From NCBI RefSeq assembly GCF_902859945.1, contig NZ_CADIKL010000011.1:153756-217755 (forward strand): DNA of 64,000 nucleotides, in the 5' to 3' direction. Source of the stretch: Paraburkholderia caffeinitolerans. Its GTDB lineage: Bacteria > Pseudomonadota > Gammaproteobacteria > Burkholderiales > Burkholderiaceae. The translations under genes and the position numbers were made by a program. The notes below the pieces were generated by a model that searched no databases, had not been told where the DNA came from, and saw only the letters and a list, made by a program, of their open reading frames with translations. This document shows positions 47,276-60,858 of this stretch, piece after piece. The first letter of the stretch is position 1, and each line of letters opens with the position of its first letter.

Positions 47276-47926
47276 ATGACCGAATTTCAATGCATCGACT
47301 ACCAGCCCGCGCCGCTACTCCCGCCCGCTCCCGCGAGCGGCGAAGCGCCCGCCTTCATCGACCTGCCGCGAGCGCGACACGACGCTGGCGCACCGCTGAT
47401 GAAAGCGCTCGCGCAGCGCAGGAGCACCCGCGCCTACGCGGACACGCCCATGACGCTCGACACATTGGGCGAACTGCTCTGGGCCGCGAACGGTGTGAAC
47501 CGCGCCGAAACGGGCGGCCACACCGCGCCCTCCGCGCACGGCTTCAATGAGATCGATGTCTATGTCGCGCTGCCCCACGGCGTCTATCGCTATGAGCCCG
47601 AGCTCAACCGGCTTGCGCTCAAGCACGCCGTGGACGCGCGCAACATGACGGGCTACCAGGACTTCGTGGGCAAGGCGCCGCTCGATCTCGTGTACGTGCT
47701 GCGCGGCTCGCAAGCGCTCGCCACGCCGCGCCAGCAGCGCGAACTGTTCGCGGCCATCGCCACCGGCGCGATCTGCCAGAACGTCTCGCTCTACTGTGCC
47801 TCCGAGGGGCTCGCCACCGTGGTGCGCGGCTGGATCAACCATCGGCTGCTCGCCGATGCGCTGCGCCTGAACGAGGATGAGACACCGATTCTCGCGCAGA
47901 CCGTCGGCAGGCCGGCGGCAGCGTAA
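47276..47926 (+). CDS. Nitroreductase-family FMN oxidoreductase (SagB-like)
   Basis: The 216-residue protein has RRSTRAYADTPMTLDTLGELLWAANG, the typical FMN-binding start of the nitroreductase fold, and NVSLYCASEGLATVVRGW near the end. Proteins of this subgroup are often linked to anaerobic responses. No leader-peptide or heterocyclase gene is nearby, so peptide modification is unlikely. It is third in the acetyl-CoA synthetase operon. The substrate is unknown. Confidence 0.88.
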   Translation: MTEFQCIDYQPAPLLPPAPASGEAPAFIDLPRARHDAGAPLMKALAQRRSTRAYADTPMTLDTLGELLWAANGVNRAETGGHTAPSAHGFNEIDVYVALPHGVYRYEPELNRLALKHAVDARNMTGYQDFVGKAPLDLVYVLRGSQALATPRQQRELFAAIATGAICQNVSLYCASEGLATVVRGWINHRLLADALRLNEDETPILAQTVGRPAAA

Positions 47927-47963
47927 GCGGCCCATGCCGCGCTCGCGAAACAGGATGCTGGCG

Positions 47964-48404
47964 ATGACTACGCGCGTCGACTTGACCCCGGTTCAAGAGA
48001 CCTACCGTCTCTGCTATGTGCACGCGCCGTGGGCATATTTCACGCGCGTGCCGCTCGATCAACAGTGGGGCGACCGTTGGGAGCGCTCGCCCTATACGTC
48101 CGAGGCCGGCTTGCCCTATGGCGGCGAACCCGATCAGATTCTCAAGGTCGCCTTCGACGGGCCGTTGCTCACGCCGGAAACGGGCGAGCACGCGCATCCC
48201 TACAGCGTGCAGGAGATCAACGACCGGAGTGCGCCCTGGCTGCGCACCGACAGCTATTTCGGCGGCCCGCCCGTGCACATCATGGCGGGCGCGACGCTCC
48301 AGCGCTTCACCGAGTTGGTCGAACTCGCGGGCGGGAGCGTCTATGCGCCGGTTGGCTGGAGACAGTTGCCGGAGCTGGTGTCAAAGCCGACGGCAGCCTG
48401 CTGA
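47964..48404 (+). CDS. Hypothetical protein
   Basis: The 146-residue protein begins MTTRVDLTPVQETYRLCYVH. It is acidic, Trp/Tyr-rich and soluble, with no known motif. AGGA lies eight bases before the ATG; another Met three codons upstream is possible. It follows the nitroreductase gene by 37 bases in the same operon. Confidence 0.65.
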   Translation: MTTRVDLTPVQETYRLCYVHAPWAYFTRVPLDQQWGDRWERSPYTSEAGLPYGGEPDQILKVAFDGPLLTPETGEHAHPYSVQEINDRSAPWLRTDSYFGGPPVHIMAGATLQRFTELVELAGGSVYAPVGWRQLPELVSKPTAAC

Positions 48405-48526
48405 AATGCCCGTGCCGCTTTTTTGCAGTTGCGCGCAGAAGTTCTGCGACCCGGAGTTTCTGCATCTGTCCGCCCGGTGCGGGTGCGTCGAACGGGACGG
48501 AATCTTTGATCCGCGAGGAGTGAATC

Positions 48527-48904
48527 ATGAAAGACGCTTACGGGCGCCGGGCGTTGCTGCTTCAACTCGGCGATGTTCTGAAGATGCTCGACTACATCAA
48601 GGCGCACTCCCACGACGCCCAGACCGTCGGCGATCTGATCCGCCATCACGAGGCGCTTGCCGGCATTGCGCTGCTGGACAGCGTCGCCCAGACCATGACC
48701 GTCAGCGAGCTCGAATACCGCGCCTTACATGCGTTTTGCCGTTGGCCGCAGTTGCTGCTGGACGAGCCGCTCGACCATGGCGCGCTCGCCACGCCTGTAA
48801 GAGAGGGACTTTTCGACGACAACCCGTATGGGTGGGAATCCTGGACCGAGAGCCTCGCGAACGTCGTGCCATGGCTGGCCACGGCAGCGGCTGTTCCGGT
48901 GTGA
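48527..48904 (+). CDS. Hypothetical protein
   Basis: The 125-residue acidic protein begins MKDAYGRRALLLQLGDVLKML and is mostly helical in its first half. GAGGAG precedes the ATG. It is the last gene of the acetyl-CoA synthetase operon and converges with a BON gene. The 122 bases before it contain no convincing gene. Confidence 0.65.
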   Translation: MKDAYGRRALLLQLGDVLKMLDYIKAHSHDAQTVGDLIRHHEALAGIALLDSVAQTMTVSELEYRALHAFCRWPQLLLDEPLDHGALATPVREGLFDDNPYGWESWTESLANVVPWLATAAAVPV

Positions 48905-48979
48905 CGTGAGAAGTTCGGCGGCTTCTGCCGATGCCCATGAAAATCGCGCGCGCCGCCGCCCCGGCGCACAAGTGCCGCG

Positions 48980-49474
48980 TCACGCTAGCACGAGTTCGTC
49001 GATGACCGCGCGCACACCTGGCTGCGACCACGCCGCGCCGCGAACCACGGCACGTTCGGCCTCCGAGCCCACTTTGCCCCGGAGTGTCACCACCCCTTCG
49101 CTCATCTCGGCATGGATTCGGCCCGCCTCATCTTCAACGTAGTACTGCAATGCCTTGCGGATGCGTTCGCCAATCCTGCCCGGATCGGTGCGCCGGCGGG
49201 CTGTCACGCGGCTCGTCACGCCGGTCACGCTGCGCAACTGCATCAGTGTCCGGATCGCGAGCTCGCGCTGCCAATCCCATTCGACGGTTCCCTGCAAGAA
49301 GATATGCCCGCCCTCCGCCTCGACATCCACGGCGCGTTGCGGCACCCCGGCCGTCCAGTGCAGGACCGCGCGCGCCATTGCTGCGATCTCGTCGTCGCTG
49401 TGCTGGTCCGCGGCCGGGCGTTCGAGCGCGCGTTCGTCCTGTACGTCCTGCTTCGGTTGTGGACTTACTTTCAT
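48980..49474 (-). CDS. Two-BON-domain protein
   Basis: The 164-residue protein has two BON repeats (VDVEAEGGHIFLQGTVEW and EMSEGVVTLRGKVGSE) and ends QPGVRAVIDELVLA, like the longer paralogues in this window. It lacks their first repeat and has instead a short charged N-terminus. It lies 69 bases after the helical protein gene at 49544-50041 and is probably co-transcribed with it. Confidence 0.9.
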   Translation of the reverse strand: MKVSPQPKQDVQDERALERPAADQHSDDEIAAMARAVLHWTAGVPQRAVDVEAEGGHIFLQGTVEWDWQRELAIRTLMQLRSVTGVTSRVTARRRTDPGRIGERIRKALQYYVEDEAGRIHAEMSEGVVTLRGKVGSEAERAVVRGAAWSQPGVRAVIDELVLA

Positions 49475-49543
49475 TACGGACTCCCCGCACGGTTTTGCAG
49501 ATGCGCGGCGCCCACTCGATGTGCCCGCCCCGCGCCGCGACGA

Positions 49544-50041
49544 TCATGCATCGGCGGATGTTGCGTGGTGCCGCGCGCGCTCGGGAGTCGCCTCGCCGTT
49601 CAGGCGCATGCCCATGAACGGCCGCGGCCATGTCATCCAGTTGCCCGCCTGCGGCACGGTTCCGGCCTGCCGCGTCACCTGCGCCGGTTTCGCCTGCCAC
49701 CAGGCATTCTCGGCATTGAAGACCGCGTCGCGAAGCAACGCCCCGTATGCCGCCTGGTTTCGCGCAGCCGAAACCAGACCTTGCTCCCACAGGGCCACGC
49801 TCGCCGCGAGGTACTCGCGCATCATCGGTTGCCAGGCCTGCGCGATGGCCCCCGCATAGCCGGCCCGCGCGTGCATGATTGCGTCGCCCACGCGCTGCGC
49901 TGCGGCGCGATCGCGTTCAATGCATTTCGCTTGCAGCGCCAGCGCGGCCGCGAGTTGATCGAAGCCGATCTGCGCCATGCGCGTGCCCATGCTCGATGGG
50001 GAAACCGGCTGGAGCGGCATGCTCCGGGGGATATCGCTCAT
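49544..50041 (-). CDS. Helical protein, possibly phasin-like
   Basis: The 165-residue protein is mostly amphipathic helix (FDQLAAALALQAKCIERDRAAA and following) with a Pro-rich start and tail. Size and helix content resemble phasins, which coat PHB granules, and PHB genes are in the same regulon. No phasin signature can be proved by eye. CAGGAG precedes the ATG at 50041, and an FNR-type box lies about 105 bases upstream. Confidence 0.6.
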   Translation of the reverse strand: MSDIPRSMPLQPVSPSSMGTRMAQIGFDQLAAALALQAKCIERDRAAAQRVGDAIMHARAGYAGAIAQAWQPMMREYLAASVALWEQGLVSAARNQAAYGALLRDAVFNAENAWWQAKPAQVTRQAGTVPQAGNWMTWPRPFMGMRLNGEATPERARHHATSADA

Positions 50042-50145
50042 TTCATTCTCCTGACCATTCGAGTGTGTGCCGTGACTCGCAGTCCACGAGTCCATGCGTG
50101 TAGTCGCATTCCTCGTTCAATCTAGCGCCCGTGTTCTTCGCTTGA

Positions 50146-50159
50146 TTGACTTGCATCAG
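50146..50159. promoter_or_regulatory. FNR/ANR box (TTGAC-N4-ATCAG)
   Basis: The predicted minus-strand start near 50111 leads into the gene at 50041. Confidence 0.65.
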
Positions 50160-50214
50160 TTGTCGCCGTCATCCGGAAACCCGATGGTCGGATGAGGCGC
50201 GCATCGTGTTTTTC

Positions 50215-50228
50215 TTGACCTGTATCAG
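50215..50228. promoter_or_regulatory. FNR/ANR box (TTGAC-N4-ATCAG)
   Basis: The predicted plus-strand start near 50263 lies 41 bases before the fusion gene at 50304. Confidence 0.65.
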
Positions 50229-50303
50229 CCGCCGCCCTCCCCGCGCGCGCGAGCCTTCTGACTGATCCCGACTGACTTCCTGCGCCACGCGCGCCTTGCC
50301 GCC

Positions 50304-53213
<2,910 letters not shown>

Positions 53214-53266
53214 AGCCGTCCGGCGCTGCTCAAAAAACGCTCACCGCGAACCCTCACAGCAGCCCC

Positions 53267-55702
53267 TTACAGCGGCAACCGCCCGGCCAGCGTCACAGGC
53301 ATGCCGGCATGCGGTTCGCGCGCCGACTCGCTGGCCGCGACGCGCTGCTTGAGCGCGACGAAGCTGTCGGGGCTTACCGAGATCGAGTCGATACCGCACT
53401 CGACCAGGAACTCGGCAAACTCGGGATGATGCGCAGGCGCCTCGCCGCACAGGCCGACCTTCGCGCCGGCACGGTGGGCCTCGGCGATCACCGTGCGCAC
53501 CATCCACTTGAGCGCGTCGCTTTGCTCGTCGAAGAGCCCGGCGAGCTGCGCCGAGTCGCGATCCACGCCGAGCGTGAGCTGCGTGAGATCGTTGCTGCCG
53601 ATCGAAAAGCCGTCGAAGCGCCGCGCGAACTCGCGCGCCAGCACGACATTGGAGGGAATCTCGCACATCACATAGATTTCGAGGCCGTTGCGCCCGCGCT
53701 CGAGGCCGTTCTCGCGCATGACCGCAAGCACGCGGTCGGCTTCCTCGGGCGTGCGGCAGAACGGAATCATCACGATGACATTGGCGAAGCCCATCTCTTC
53801 GCGCAGCCGGCGGATCGCGCGACATTCGAGCGCGAATCCTTCGCGGTATAGCGGCGAGTAGTAGCGCGAGGCGCCGCGAAAGCCGAGCATCGGATTGGCC
53901 TCGTGCGGCTCGAATTGCGCGCCGCCCACGAGGTTCGCGTACTCGTTGGTCTTGAAGTCGCTCATGCGCACGATCACGGGATGCGGAAAGTGCGCGGCCG
54001 CGATGCGCCCGAGCGCACGCGAGAGCTGGTCCACGAAGTACTCGGTCTTGTCGGCATATCCGGCGCTCAGGTCGCGAATGATGCGCTTGGCCCGCTCGTC
54101 CTTCAGCTGGTCGTAGTGGACCAGCGCCATGGGATGCACGCGAATCTGACTGCCGATCACGAACTCCATACGCGCGAGCCCCACCCCGTCGGCGGGCATG
54201 CGCCACCAGCGAAACGCGGCCGCGGGATTGGCGAGATTGAGCATGATGGCGGTGCGGGTGGGCGGCAGGTTCGAAAAGTCGATCTCCCGCGCGTGAAAGT
54301 CCGCGATGCCCGCGTACACCGTGCCTTGCTCGCCCTGCGCGCAACTCACCGTGACTTTCTGGCGGTTGCGCAGCACGCGCGTGGCGTTGCCGGTCCCGAC
54401 GATGGCCGGCAGACCCAGCTCGCGGCTCACGATCGCCGCGTGGGAGGTACGCCCGCCGTGATCCGTGACGATCGCCGCCGCGCGCCGCATGATCGGCACC
54501 CAGTCCGGGTCGGTGGTCTGCGCGACCAGCACGGCGCCGTCCACGAAGCGCTCCATGTCGCGCGGCTGCTCGATCACGCAGACGGGCCCCGCGCCGATCG
54601 CCTCGCCAACGCTCACGCCCGAGAGCAGCTTCGGCCCGGCTTTGTCGAGGTGCCAGGTTTTGAGCGCGCCCGCGTCGCGGCGCGACTGAACCGTTTCCGG
54701 GCGCGCCTGAACGATGAAGATCTCGCCGGTTGCACCGTCCTTCGCCCACTCCATGTCCATCGCGCAGCCGTAGTGCGCCTCGATCAGGCAGGCCCAGCGC
54801 GCGAGCTTAAGGATTTCGTCGTCTTGCAGCACGTAGGCGCGGCGCTCGGCCAGCGAGGTCCGCACGTTTCTGGTCGGCTGCATGCGGCTGCGCACGCAGA
54901 TCATCTTGAGGGTCTTGGCGCCGCGCTGCTTGCCGACGATGGGCGCGAGAGCCGGGTCGTCCAGCAGCGGCTTGAAGACCTCGTATTCGTCGGGATCGAC
55001 GGCGCCCTGCACCACGTTCTCGCCGAGCCCCCAAGCCGCGTCGATCAGGACGACGCGACCGAAGCCGGTCTCGGTATCGATCGAGAACATCACGCCCGCG
55101 CCGCCCAGGTCGGCGCGCACCATCTGCTGCACGCCCACCGACACCGCGACCTTCAGCGCGTCGAAGCCTTTGGCCTGGCGGTAGCTGATCGCGCGGTCGG
55201 TATAGAGCGACGCGTAGCAGCGCCGACAGGCGTCGAGCACCGCCGCGCCGCCCGATACGTTCAGGAAGGTCTCGAACTGCCCCGCGAAGCTCGCCTCGGG
55301 CAGGTCTTCGGCTGTCGCGCTGGAGCGCACGGCGACGCTCAACTTGTCGTGGCCGCTCTGGCGGCACAGGTCCGCATAGGCGACGCGGATGGCGTCCGCA
55401 ATCGCGGCGGGCCATTCGCCGCGCAAGATCGCCGCGCGGATCAGCGCGCCCGTTTCGGCAAGCGTGCGCCGCTTCGCATGCAGATCGTCCAGCGCGGCGG
55501 CGATCACATCATCGAGACGGTTCGCTTCGAGGAAGTCGCGATACGCCTGCGCCGTGCTCGCGAAGCCGGGCGGCACCTTGATGCCGTGCGGCGCGAGGTT
55601 CGCGATCAGCTCGCCTAGCGAGGCGTTCTTGCCGCCGACGCGCGCGAGATCGGCGCGCGTGACCTGCGAAAGCCAGACAACTGAAGCGGACGCGGCGTTC
55701 AT
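53267..55702 (-). CDS. ppsA: Phosphoenolpyruvate synthase
   Basis: The 811-residue protein has the N-terminal nucleotide domain (RSSATAEDLPEASFAGQ), the phospho-His motif GGRTSHAAIVSRELGLPAIVG and a C-terminal pyruvate barrel ending near GLCGEAPA with the catalytic Cys. It makes PEP from pyruvate and ATP for gluconeogenesis. Its ATG overlaps the stop of the universal stress gene upstream (ATGA), so the two are co-translated. Confidence 0.95.
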   Translation of the reverse strand: MNAASASVVWLSQVTRADLARVGGKNASLGELIANLAPHGIKVPPGFASTAQAYRDFLEANRLDDVIAAALDDLHAKRRTLAETGALIRAAILRGEWPAAIADAIRVAYADLCRQSGHDKLSVAVRSSATAEDLPEASFAGQFETFLNVSGGAAVLDACRRCYASLYTDRAISYRQAKGFDALKVAVSVGVQQMVRADLGGAGVMFSIDTETGFGRVVLIDAAWGLGENVVQGAVDPDEYEVFKPLLDDPALAPIVGKQRGAKTLKMICVRSRMQPTRNVRTSLAERRAYVLQDDEILKLARWACLIEAHYGCAMDMEWAKDGATGEIFIVQARPETVQSRRDAGALKTWHLDKAGPKLLSGVSVGEAIGAGPVCVIEQPRDMERFVDGAVLVAQTTDPDWVPIMRRAAAIVTDHGGRTSHAAIVSRELGLPAIVGTGNATRVLRNRQKVTVSCAQGEQGTVYAGIADFHAREIDFSNLPPTRTAIMLNLANPAAAFRWWRMPADGVGLARMEFVIGSQIRVHPMALVHYDQLKDERAKRIIRDLSAGYADKTEYFVDQLSRALGRIAAAHFPHPVIVRMSDFKTNEYANLVGGAQFEPHEANPMLGFRGASRYYSPLYREGFALECRAIRRLREEMGFANVIVMIPFCRTPEEADRVLAVMRENGLERGRNGLEIYVMCEIPSNVVLAREFARRFDGFSIGSNDLTQLTLGVDRDSAQLAGLFDEQSDALKWMVRTVIAEAHRAGAKVGLCGEAPAHHPEFAEFLVECGIDSISVSPDSFVALKQRVAASESAREPHAGMPVTLAGRLPL

Positions 55703-56148
55703 GAAAGGCCCCGCACGAGCAGCACAGGGCGGTCCGTCTCGCGCACGAATTCCTCCGCCACGCTGCCGAGCAGCGCGCGTCTCACGCCGCGCCGGCCATG
55801 CGTGCCGAGCACGACGAGCTGCGCGCCCACGCGCGTGACGCAGCGGTTCAGGCAATCCGCCACACTGTCGGTTACGCTTTGCAGTTGCAGCAGTTCCGTC
55901 TCGCAATGCACGTCCGCCGCCTTCGCCTCGTCGCGCGCGGCTTCCAGCAGCCTTTTGGCGTCTTCCCGATACATCGCGATCAGGTCCACCGGCACGTACG
56001 CGAGGCCCATGCCGAACGGCGCCAGAATGTCGATCACATTCGCTACATACAGTTGCGCGCCTGTCAGCCGCGCGATGCGCAGCGCCTCGGCGAGCGCACG
56101 CTTCGACGTCTCGCTGCCGTCGAACGCCATCAGAATCTTCTCGTACAT
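55699..56148 (-). CDS. Single-domain universal stress protein
   Basis: The 149-residue protein begins MYEKILMAFDGSETSKRAL and carries the ATP-binding signature VLGTHGRRGVRRALLGSVAEE. GAGGAGG precedes the ATG at 56148. It forms a two-gene operon with PEP synthase behind a perfect FNR-type box. A regulatory link between the two products is possible but unproven. Confidence 0.92.
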   Translation of the reverse strand: MYEKILMAFDGSETSKRALAEALRIARLTGAQLYVANVIDILAPFGMGLAYVPVDLIAMYREDAKRLLEAARDEAKAADVHCETELLQLQSVTDSVADCLNRCVTRVGAQLVVLGTHGRRGVRRALLGSVAEEFVRETDRPVLLVRGLS

Positions 56149-56228
56149 GGTCGGCCTCCTCACCCGGGATATCCGGTGCCGCATTCCCTTGCCTGATGCC
56201 CATCTTCGGTTTGGCCAGCGCCATGCCA

Positions 56229-56242
56229 TTGATTTGCATCAA
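56229..56242. promoter_or_regulatory. FNR/ANR box (TTGAT-N4-ATCAA)
   Basis: This perfect match predicts a minus-strand start near 56194, 46 bases before the stress gene of the usp-ppsA operon. Confidence 0.85.
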
Positions 56243-56289
56243 GAGACAAACGCGGTCGGAGCACCGCCATGGCCGCATCGAGCTGTCGA

Positions 56290-57808
56290 TCAGCGCGGGC
56301 CGTCCCCGGCATCGCCCCAGCCGCCGCCCAATGCCGCATAGAGCGCGACGGTGTCCTGGAGCCGCTGGGCGTCGGCTTCGAGCCAGGCGATCTGCGCTTG
56401 ATGCAGTTGAGCATCGGCGACGAGGATCTGGAGGTAATCCACCGTTCCCGCGCGATAGTCGGCGCGCAGCAAGCGCAGCGCCTCGCGCGCCGCCGCCAGC
56501 GCGCGCGTCTGCGCCTCCAGTGCGCCGGCGTCGTGCTCGAGCGCATAGAGCACGTCCGCCACCTGCGCAAAGGCGCTCAGCACGGTCTGCCGATACTGTG
56601 CGCGCGAGGCGTCGTAAGCGTCCTGCGCGGCCTTGCGCCCGTACCAGAGCGTGCCGCCCTCGAAGAGCGGCGCGGCCACGTCCGCGGCCAGCGCCCACGA
56701 CTGGCCTGCGCGCGCGCCCATCGACGCGAGCGACGTACCCGCAAGCCCGCCGCCCGCCGAAAGCGTGAGGTTCGGCAGCATCGCCGCCGTGGCCACGCCG
56801 ACTTCCGCGCTCGCCGCATGCAGCAGCGCCTCGGCCTGCAGCACGTCGGGCCGCTGGCGCACGAGCTGCGACGGCACAGTCTCGGGCAAATCCGCCGGCA
56901 GCGTGATCTCGTTCAGCGAAAGCTCTGGCGAGGACCATTGCGCCGGCAGCAGGCCGCTCAACGTGGCCAGCAGATCCGCCGCCTGAGCGCGCTTTTGCTC
57001 CAGCACCGGCAAGGTGGCTTCGAGCGCGGCCTGCTCGTTCTGCAGCGTGAGCACCGCCGCGTAGGCAGCCGTACCCGCGCGCGCGCACCTCGGCAATGCG
57101 GACCTGCTCGCGCACGAGCCCGATCATCTCGCGCGTCGCGTCGATCTCGTCGCGCCAGCCGGCGCTCGCGATCATCGTGTTGACGACGTTCGATTCGATC
57201 GTGAGGTAAGCCGCCTCCAGCGCGTAGCGCTGCGCATCGCGCTGCGCCGCGAGCCCCTCGACGAACCGCCGGTTGCCGCCCCAGAGATCGACGGCATAGC
57301 TGATCGAGGCCGACAGCGTAAACAGGTTGAAAATCGAGGGCGCCATGCCGGAGCCCACGTGCAGCGGAACATAGCGCTGCCGGGAGGCGCCGGCCGCGGC
57401 GCTCACCTGCGGATAGAACACGCCCGCTCCGGCGCGTAACTGATGATCTGCATGCCGAAGCGATGCCTCGGCCGCATCGAGCGTCGCGTTGCCGGTGAGC
57501 GCGTCGTCCACGGCTGCATCGATCTCGCGGCAGCCAAACTGGGTCCACCAGTCGTCGCGCACGGCGACGCCAGCCCGCAGGGTCTGCGAGACACCGGCCG
57601 CCGCGAAGGACGCGGGCGCGCCGCCACGCACATACGCATCGACCTGCGGCGGCGCCGGCCGCGTGAAATCCGGCCCGACGGCGCAGCCCGCCAGCCCTGT
57701 TGCACCGATCCACGCGAATACGAGCAGCGCGCCACGCGCGCGCGCGCGACGGCGTCCCCCTCGCGTCCCGCTCGAAGCAGTTCGCTTAACGCGCGGCAAT
57801 GTACACAT
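56290..57808 (-). pseudogene. Outer-membrane efflux lipoprotein (NodT/TolC type), frameshifted
   Basis: The first part has a lipobox (GATGLAGCAVGPDFTRP) and two outer-membrane efflux repeats. The frame then shifts near 57085: EQVRIAEVRAR continues as GYGCLR instead of the family-like AGTAAYAAVLTLQNEQA, which is present two bases out of phase. The shift falls in a run of alternating G and C, and adding one GC pair restores a 506-residue protein. The gene would form the outer channel for the ABC exporter encoded upstream. It could be a dead gene, a slippage-switched gene or a sequencing error. It overlaps the membrane-fusion gene by 23 bases. Confidence 0.85.
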
Positions 57809-58867
57809 CGACGATCTGCCCTGGATAGAGACGCAGGCCCGCCTGCGGCTCGATGCGGAAAATGACCGGCAGCACGCGCAGGTCAACGCGCTCGGCACGC
57901 TGGTCGGAAAGCTCGATCTTCGGCGTTACGTAGGGCTGGATGCGCTCGAACGTGAGATCGGCCGCGATGTTCGCACCGCGTACCGTCATGCGCCCCTTGA
58001 GCTGGCCCGGCTGTGGCAGCCGCGAGATCAGGATCTCGTCCACGTAACAGCGCACCGCGAGACGCTCGGGCGCCGTGCCCAGCACGATGACGGGCGCCAT
58101 GCCCTGCGTGTAAGTGTCGTAGACGCCCTGCTGCGACAGGTACGAGCCCTGCGCCGTGTTCACCGCGAGCACGATGCCGTCGGACGGCGCGCGCAGCGTG
58201 TAGTGCGCGAGCAGCGCGTCGGCCGACGCGGCCGCCTTGCGCAGCGCCTCCACCTGCCCCTGCTGGTTGCGCACGTCGTAGACCCACGCGCCCGCGCGCG
58301 TGAGACGGTCCTGACGCGCGACCACGTCGAGGTTGGCGCGCGCGACGTGCATGGCGTTCTCCGCGCTGTCGAGCACGTCGCGGCTCACGGCTTTGGGGTC
58401 GATGTCCCATGCCTGCTTTTGCTTCGCATAGGTGTCCTGAGCCATCTTCAGGTTGGCCTGGGCCGCCTGCACCTGCGCGTCGGCAACGTCGCGCGTTTCC
58501 GGCCTGGGCTGTGCCTTGAGTTCGTCGAGCAGGGCCTGCGCGGCAAGCGCCTGGGCGGCGAGCTGCTCCGCGTTCGCGCGCTGCACCGAATCGTCGATCG
58601 TGAGCAGCACGTCTCCCGCCTTCACGCGCTCGCCGTCGTGCACGTAGAGGCGCGTGAGCGTCCCTGTCACTTCGGGATAGAGATTGACGTTCGCTCCGGC
58701 GCTCTGATCGCTTTCGACGATGCCCGTGGCATAGACGCCGTGCGCGTAAGGATTGGCCGCCGGCTGGAACACCGGCGGCTGCGGCGGCTGCTGGATGCCG
58801 AACACCCAGGCCGCGACAACGCTCGCGAGAAAGCCGATCAACGCCGCTGCGAACACAAGCCGATGCT

Positions 58868-58871
<4 letters not shown>
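57786..58871 (-). CDS. HlyD-type membrane-fusion protein of an ABC exporter
   Basis: The 361-residue protein has one N-terminal membrane anchor (about 5-25), a lipoyl-like half (VTGTLTRLYVHDGERVKAGDVLLTID), a coiled-coil hairpin (about 95-220) and a second lipoyl half (LRAPSDGIVLAVNTAQG). It would bridge the inner-membrane pump to the outer-membrane channel. Its start overlaps the ATPase stop by ATGA. Confidence 0.88.
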
Positions 58872-59569
<698 letters not shown>

Positions 59570-59573
59570 CGCT

Positions 59574-60710
59574 TCAGCCCCGGAAGATGTCGAACGGCTC
59601 GATGCGCAGCACGCGGCGCACGCCGAGATAGCTCGAGAGCGCGGCGATCACCACCACCATCGCGAACGCAATCGCGAGGTTGCCGTAGGTGATCATGGCC
59701 GCGTAGTCGCGGATGCGCAGCCGCGCGAGGCTGATCGACGCCGCGCACAGGCCGACGCCGAGGCCATAGCCGGTGAGCGCCGTGAAGGCCGCCTGGAACA
59801 GGATCATCGCGACCAACTCGCGCCGCTTCGCGCCGATGGCCTTGAGCGCGCCGAATTTTTCGAGATTTTCCAGAATGAACGTGTAGAAGGTCTGCCCCGA
59901 GATCGACAGGCCGACCACGAAGCTGATCACTGTCATCAGGAGAATGTTGGTGCCGAGGCTGGTCTGGTACTTGTAGAAGTCGGCGATGTGCTGCATGAAC
60001 TCATCTTTCGTGTAGGCGACATAGCCGAGCGCGGCGACCTGCGCCTTGATGTGCGCAATGTCGGCCGTCGACTTCGGCTCGACGAGGATGTACGAGGTCG
60101 TGTAGCGAGTCGACGGGACGTCCTGGATGGCGCGGCGGTACGTCGTGTAAAGCGTAGGGGTGCCAAACAGACTGCCGCTCGCCACCGCGGCAATGCCGAC
60201 CACCACGGCGCGGTGGTCGTTCAGCTCGAAGTCGGTGCCGGGCGCGGGGCTGCCGAGCTTGTAGAACTCGGCGTCCTGCACGGCAATGAAGCCGTCTTCC
60301 GCAAAGATGTCTTCGATGCGCCCGGTCTTCATCTTCGGCCAGCCATAGAGCGTGGTGTCGTCCAGCCCAATCACGGTGGCCGCCTGGTAGGTGCCGTCGT
60401 GCAGCTTCACGAGCGCCGCGCCCGAATAGAGCGGCACGGCGTACTTCACGCCGTCGATGCTGCGCACGGCGTCGAGCACGTAATCGGGCATGCCGATGCT
60501 ACTCGCGATCGTCTGCACCGCCGGGTCCATCACCCAGACCTTCGCGCCCACGTTGATGACGGTGGACGACGAGCGGTTGAGGATACCCGCGAACATGGAC
60601 GTCATCTCGACCATCAGAAACACCGCGAACGTGATGCCGATCAGCAGCGCCGTGAACTTGGCGCTGTCGTTGACAAGCAGCTTGAACGCGAGGCGCAGGA
60701 TGCACCGCAT
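59574..60710 (-). CDS. ABC transporter permease, FtsX/DevC-like
   Basis: The 378-residue protein has four membrane helices: one near 18-40 and three near 258-375, around a large periplasmic domain. That is the MacB/DevC layout. The end includes LEKFGALKAIGAKRRELVAMILFQA, the coupling-helix region. GGAGAG precedes the ATG at 60710. It opens the exporter operon behind an FNR-type box. DevBCA-like systems export glycolipids or antibiotics; the cargo here is unknown. Confidence 0.9.
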   Translation of the reverse strand: MRCILRLAFKLLVNDSAKFTALLIGITFAVFLMVEMTSMFAGILNRSSSTVINVGAKVWVMDPAVQTIASSIGMPDYVLDAVRSIDGVKYAVPLYSGAALVKLHDGTYQAATVIGLDDTTLYGWPKMKTGRIEDIFAEDGFIAVQDAEFYKLGSPAPGTDFELNDHRAVVVGIAAVASGSLFGTPTLYTTYRRAIQDVPSTRYTTSYILVEPKSTADIAHIKAQVAALGYVAYTKDEFMQHIADFYKYQTSLGTNILLMTVISFVVGLSISGQTFYTFILENLEKFGALKAIGAKRRELVAMILFQAAFTALTGYGLGVGLCAASISLARLRIRDYAAMITYGNLAIAFAMVVVIAALSSYLGVRRVLRIEPFDIFRG

Positions 60711-60808
60711 GCCGCTCTCCGGTTTGGCCGGCCCCGCTCGCCACGCACGAGGCGCGTGCATGGTCCGGGCCTGGTGAGGCGATTCTGCGGCGCGCGGCCC
60801 TCTTCCAG

Positions 60809-60822
60809 TTGACGTGCATCAA
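60809..60822. promoter_or_regulatory. FNR/ANR box (TTGAC-N4-ATCAA)
   Basis: The predicted minus-strand start near 60774 leads into the exporter operon. Confidence 0.78.
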
Positions 60823-60844
60823 ACAAGCCGCGCTGGGTCGATGT

Positions 60845-60858
60845 TTGACTTGCATCGA
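60845..60858. promoter_or_regulatory. FNR/ANR box (TTGAC-N4-ATCGA)
   Basis: The predicted plus-strand start near 60893 leads into the universal stress gene. An inverted repeat AACACT/AGTGTT at 60881-60899 overlaps that start. Confidence 0.6.

Noticed and set aside
47980..48000. TTGACCCCGGTTCAAG, similar to an FNR box
   Set aside because: Spacing and right half do not fit (GTTCA in place of (A/G)TCAA), and it lies inside a coding sequence.
53241..54749. 502-residue minus-strand frame within the PEP synthase gene
   Set aside because: It is a shadow frame; the PEP synthase motifs all lie in the other frame.
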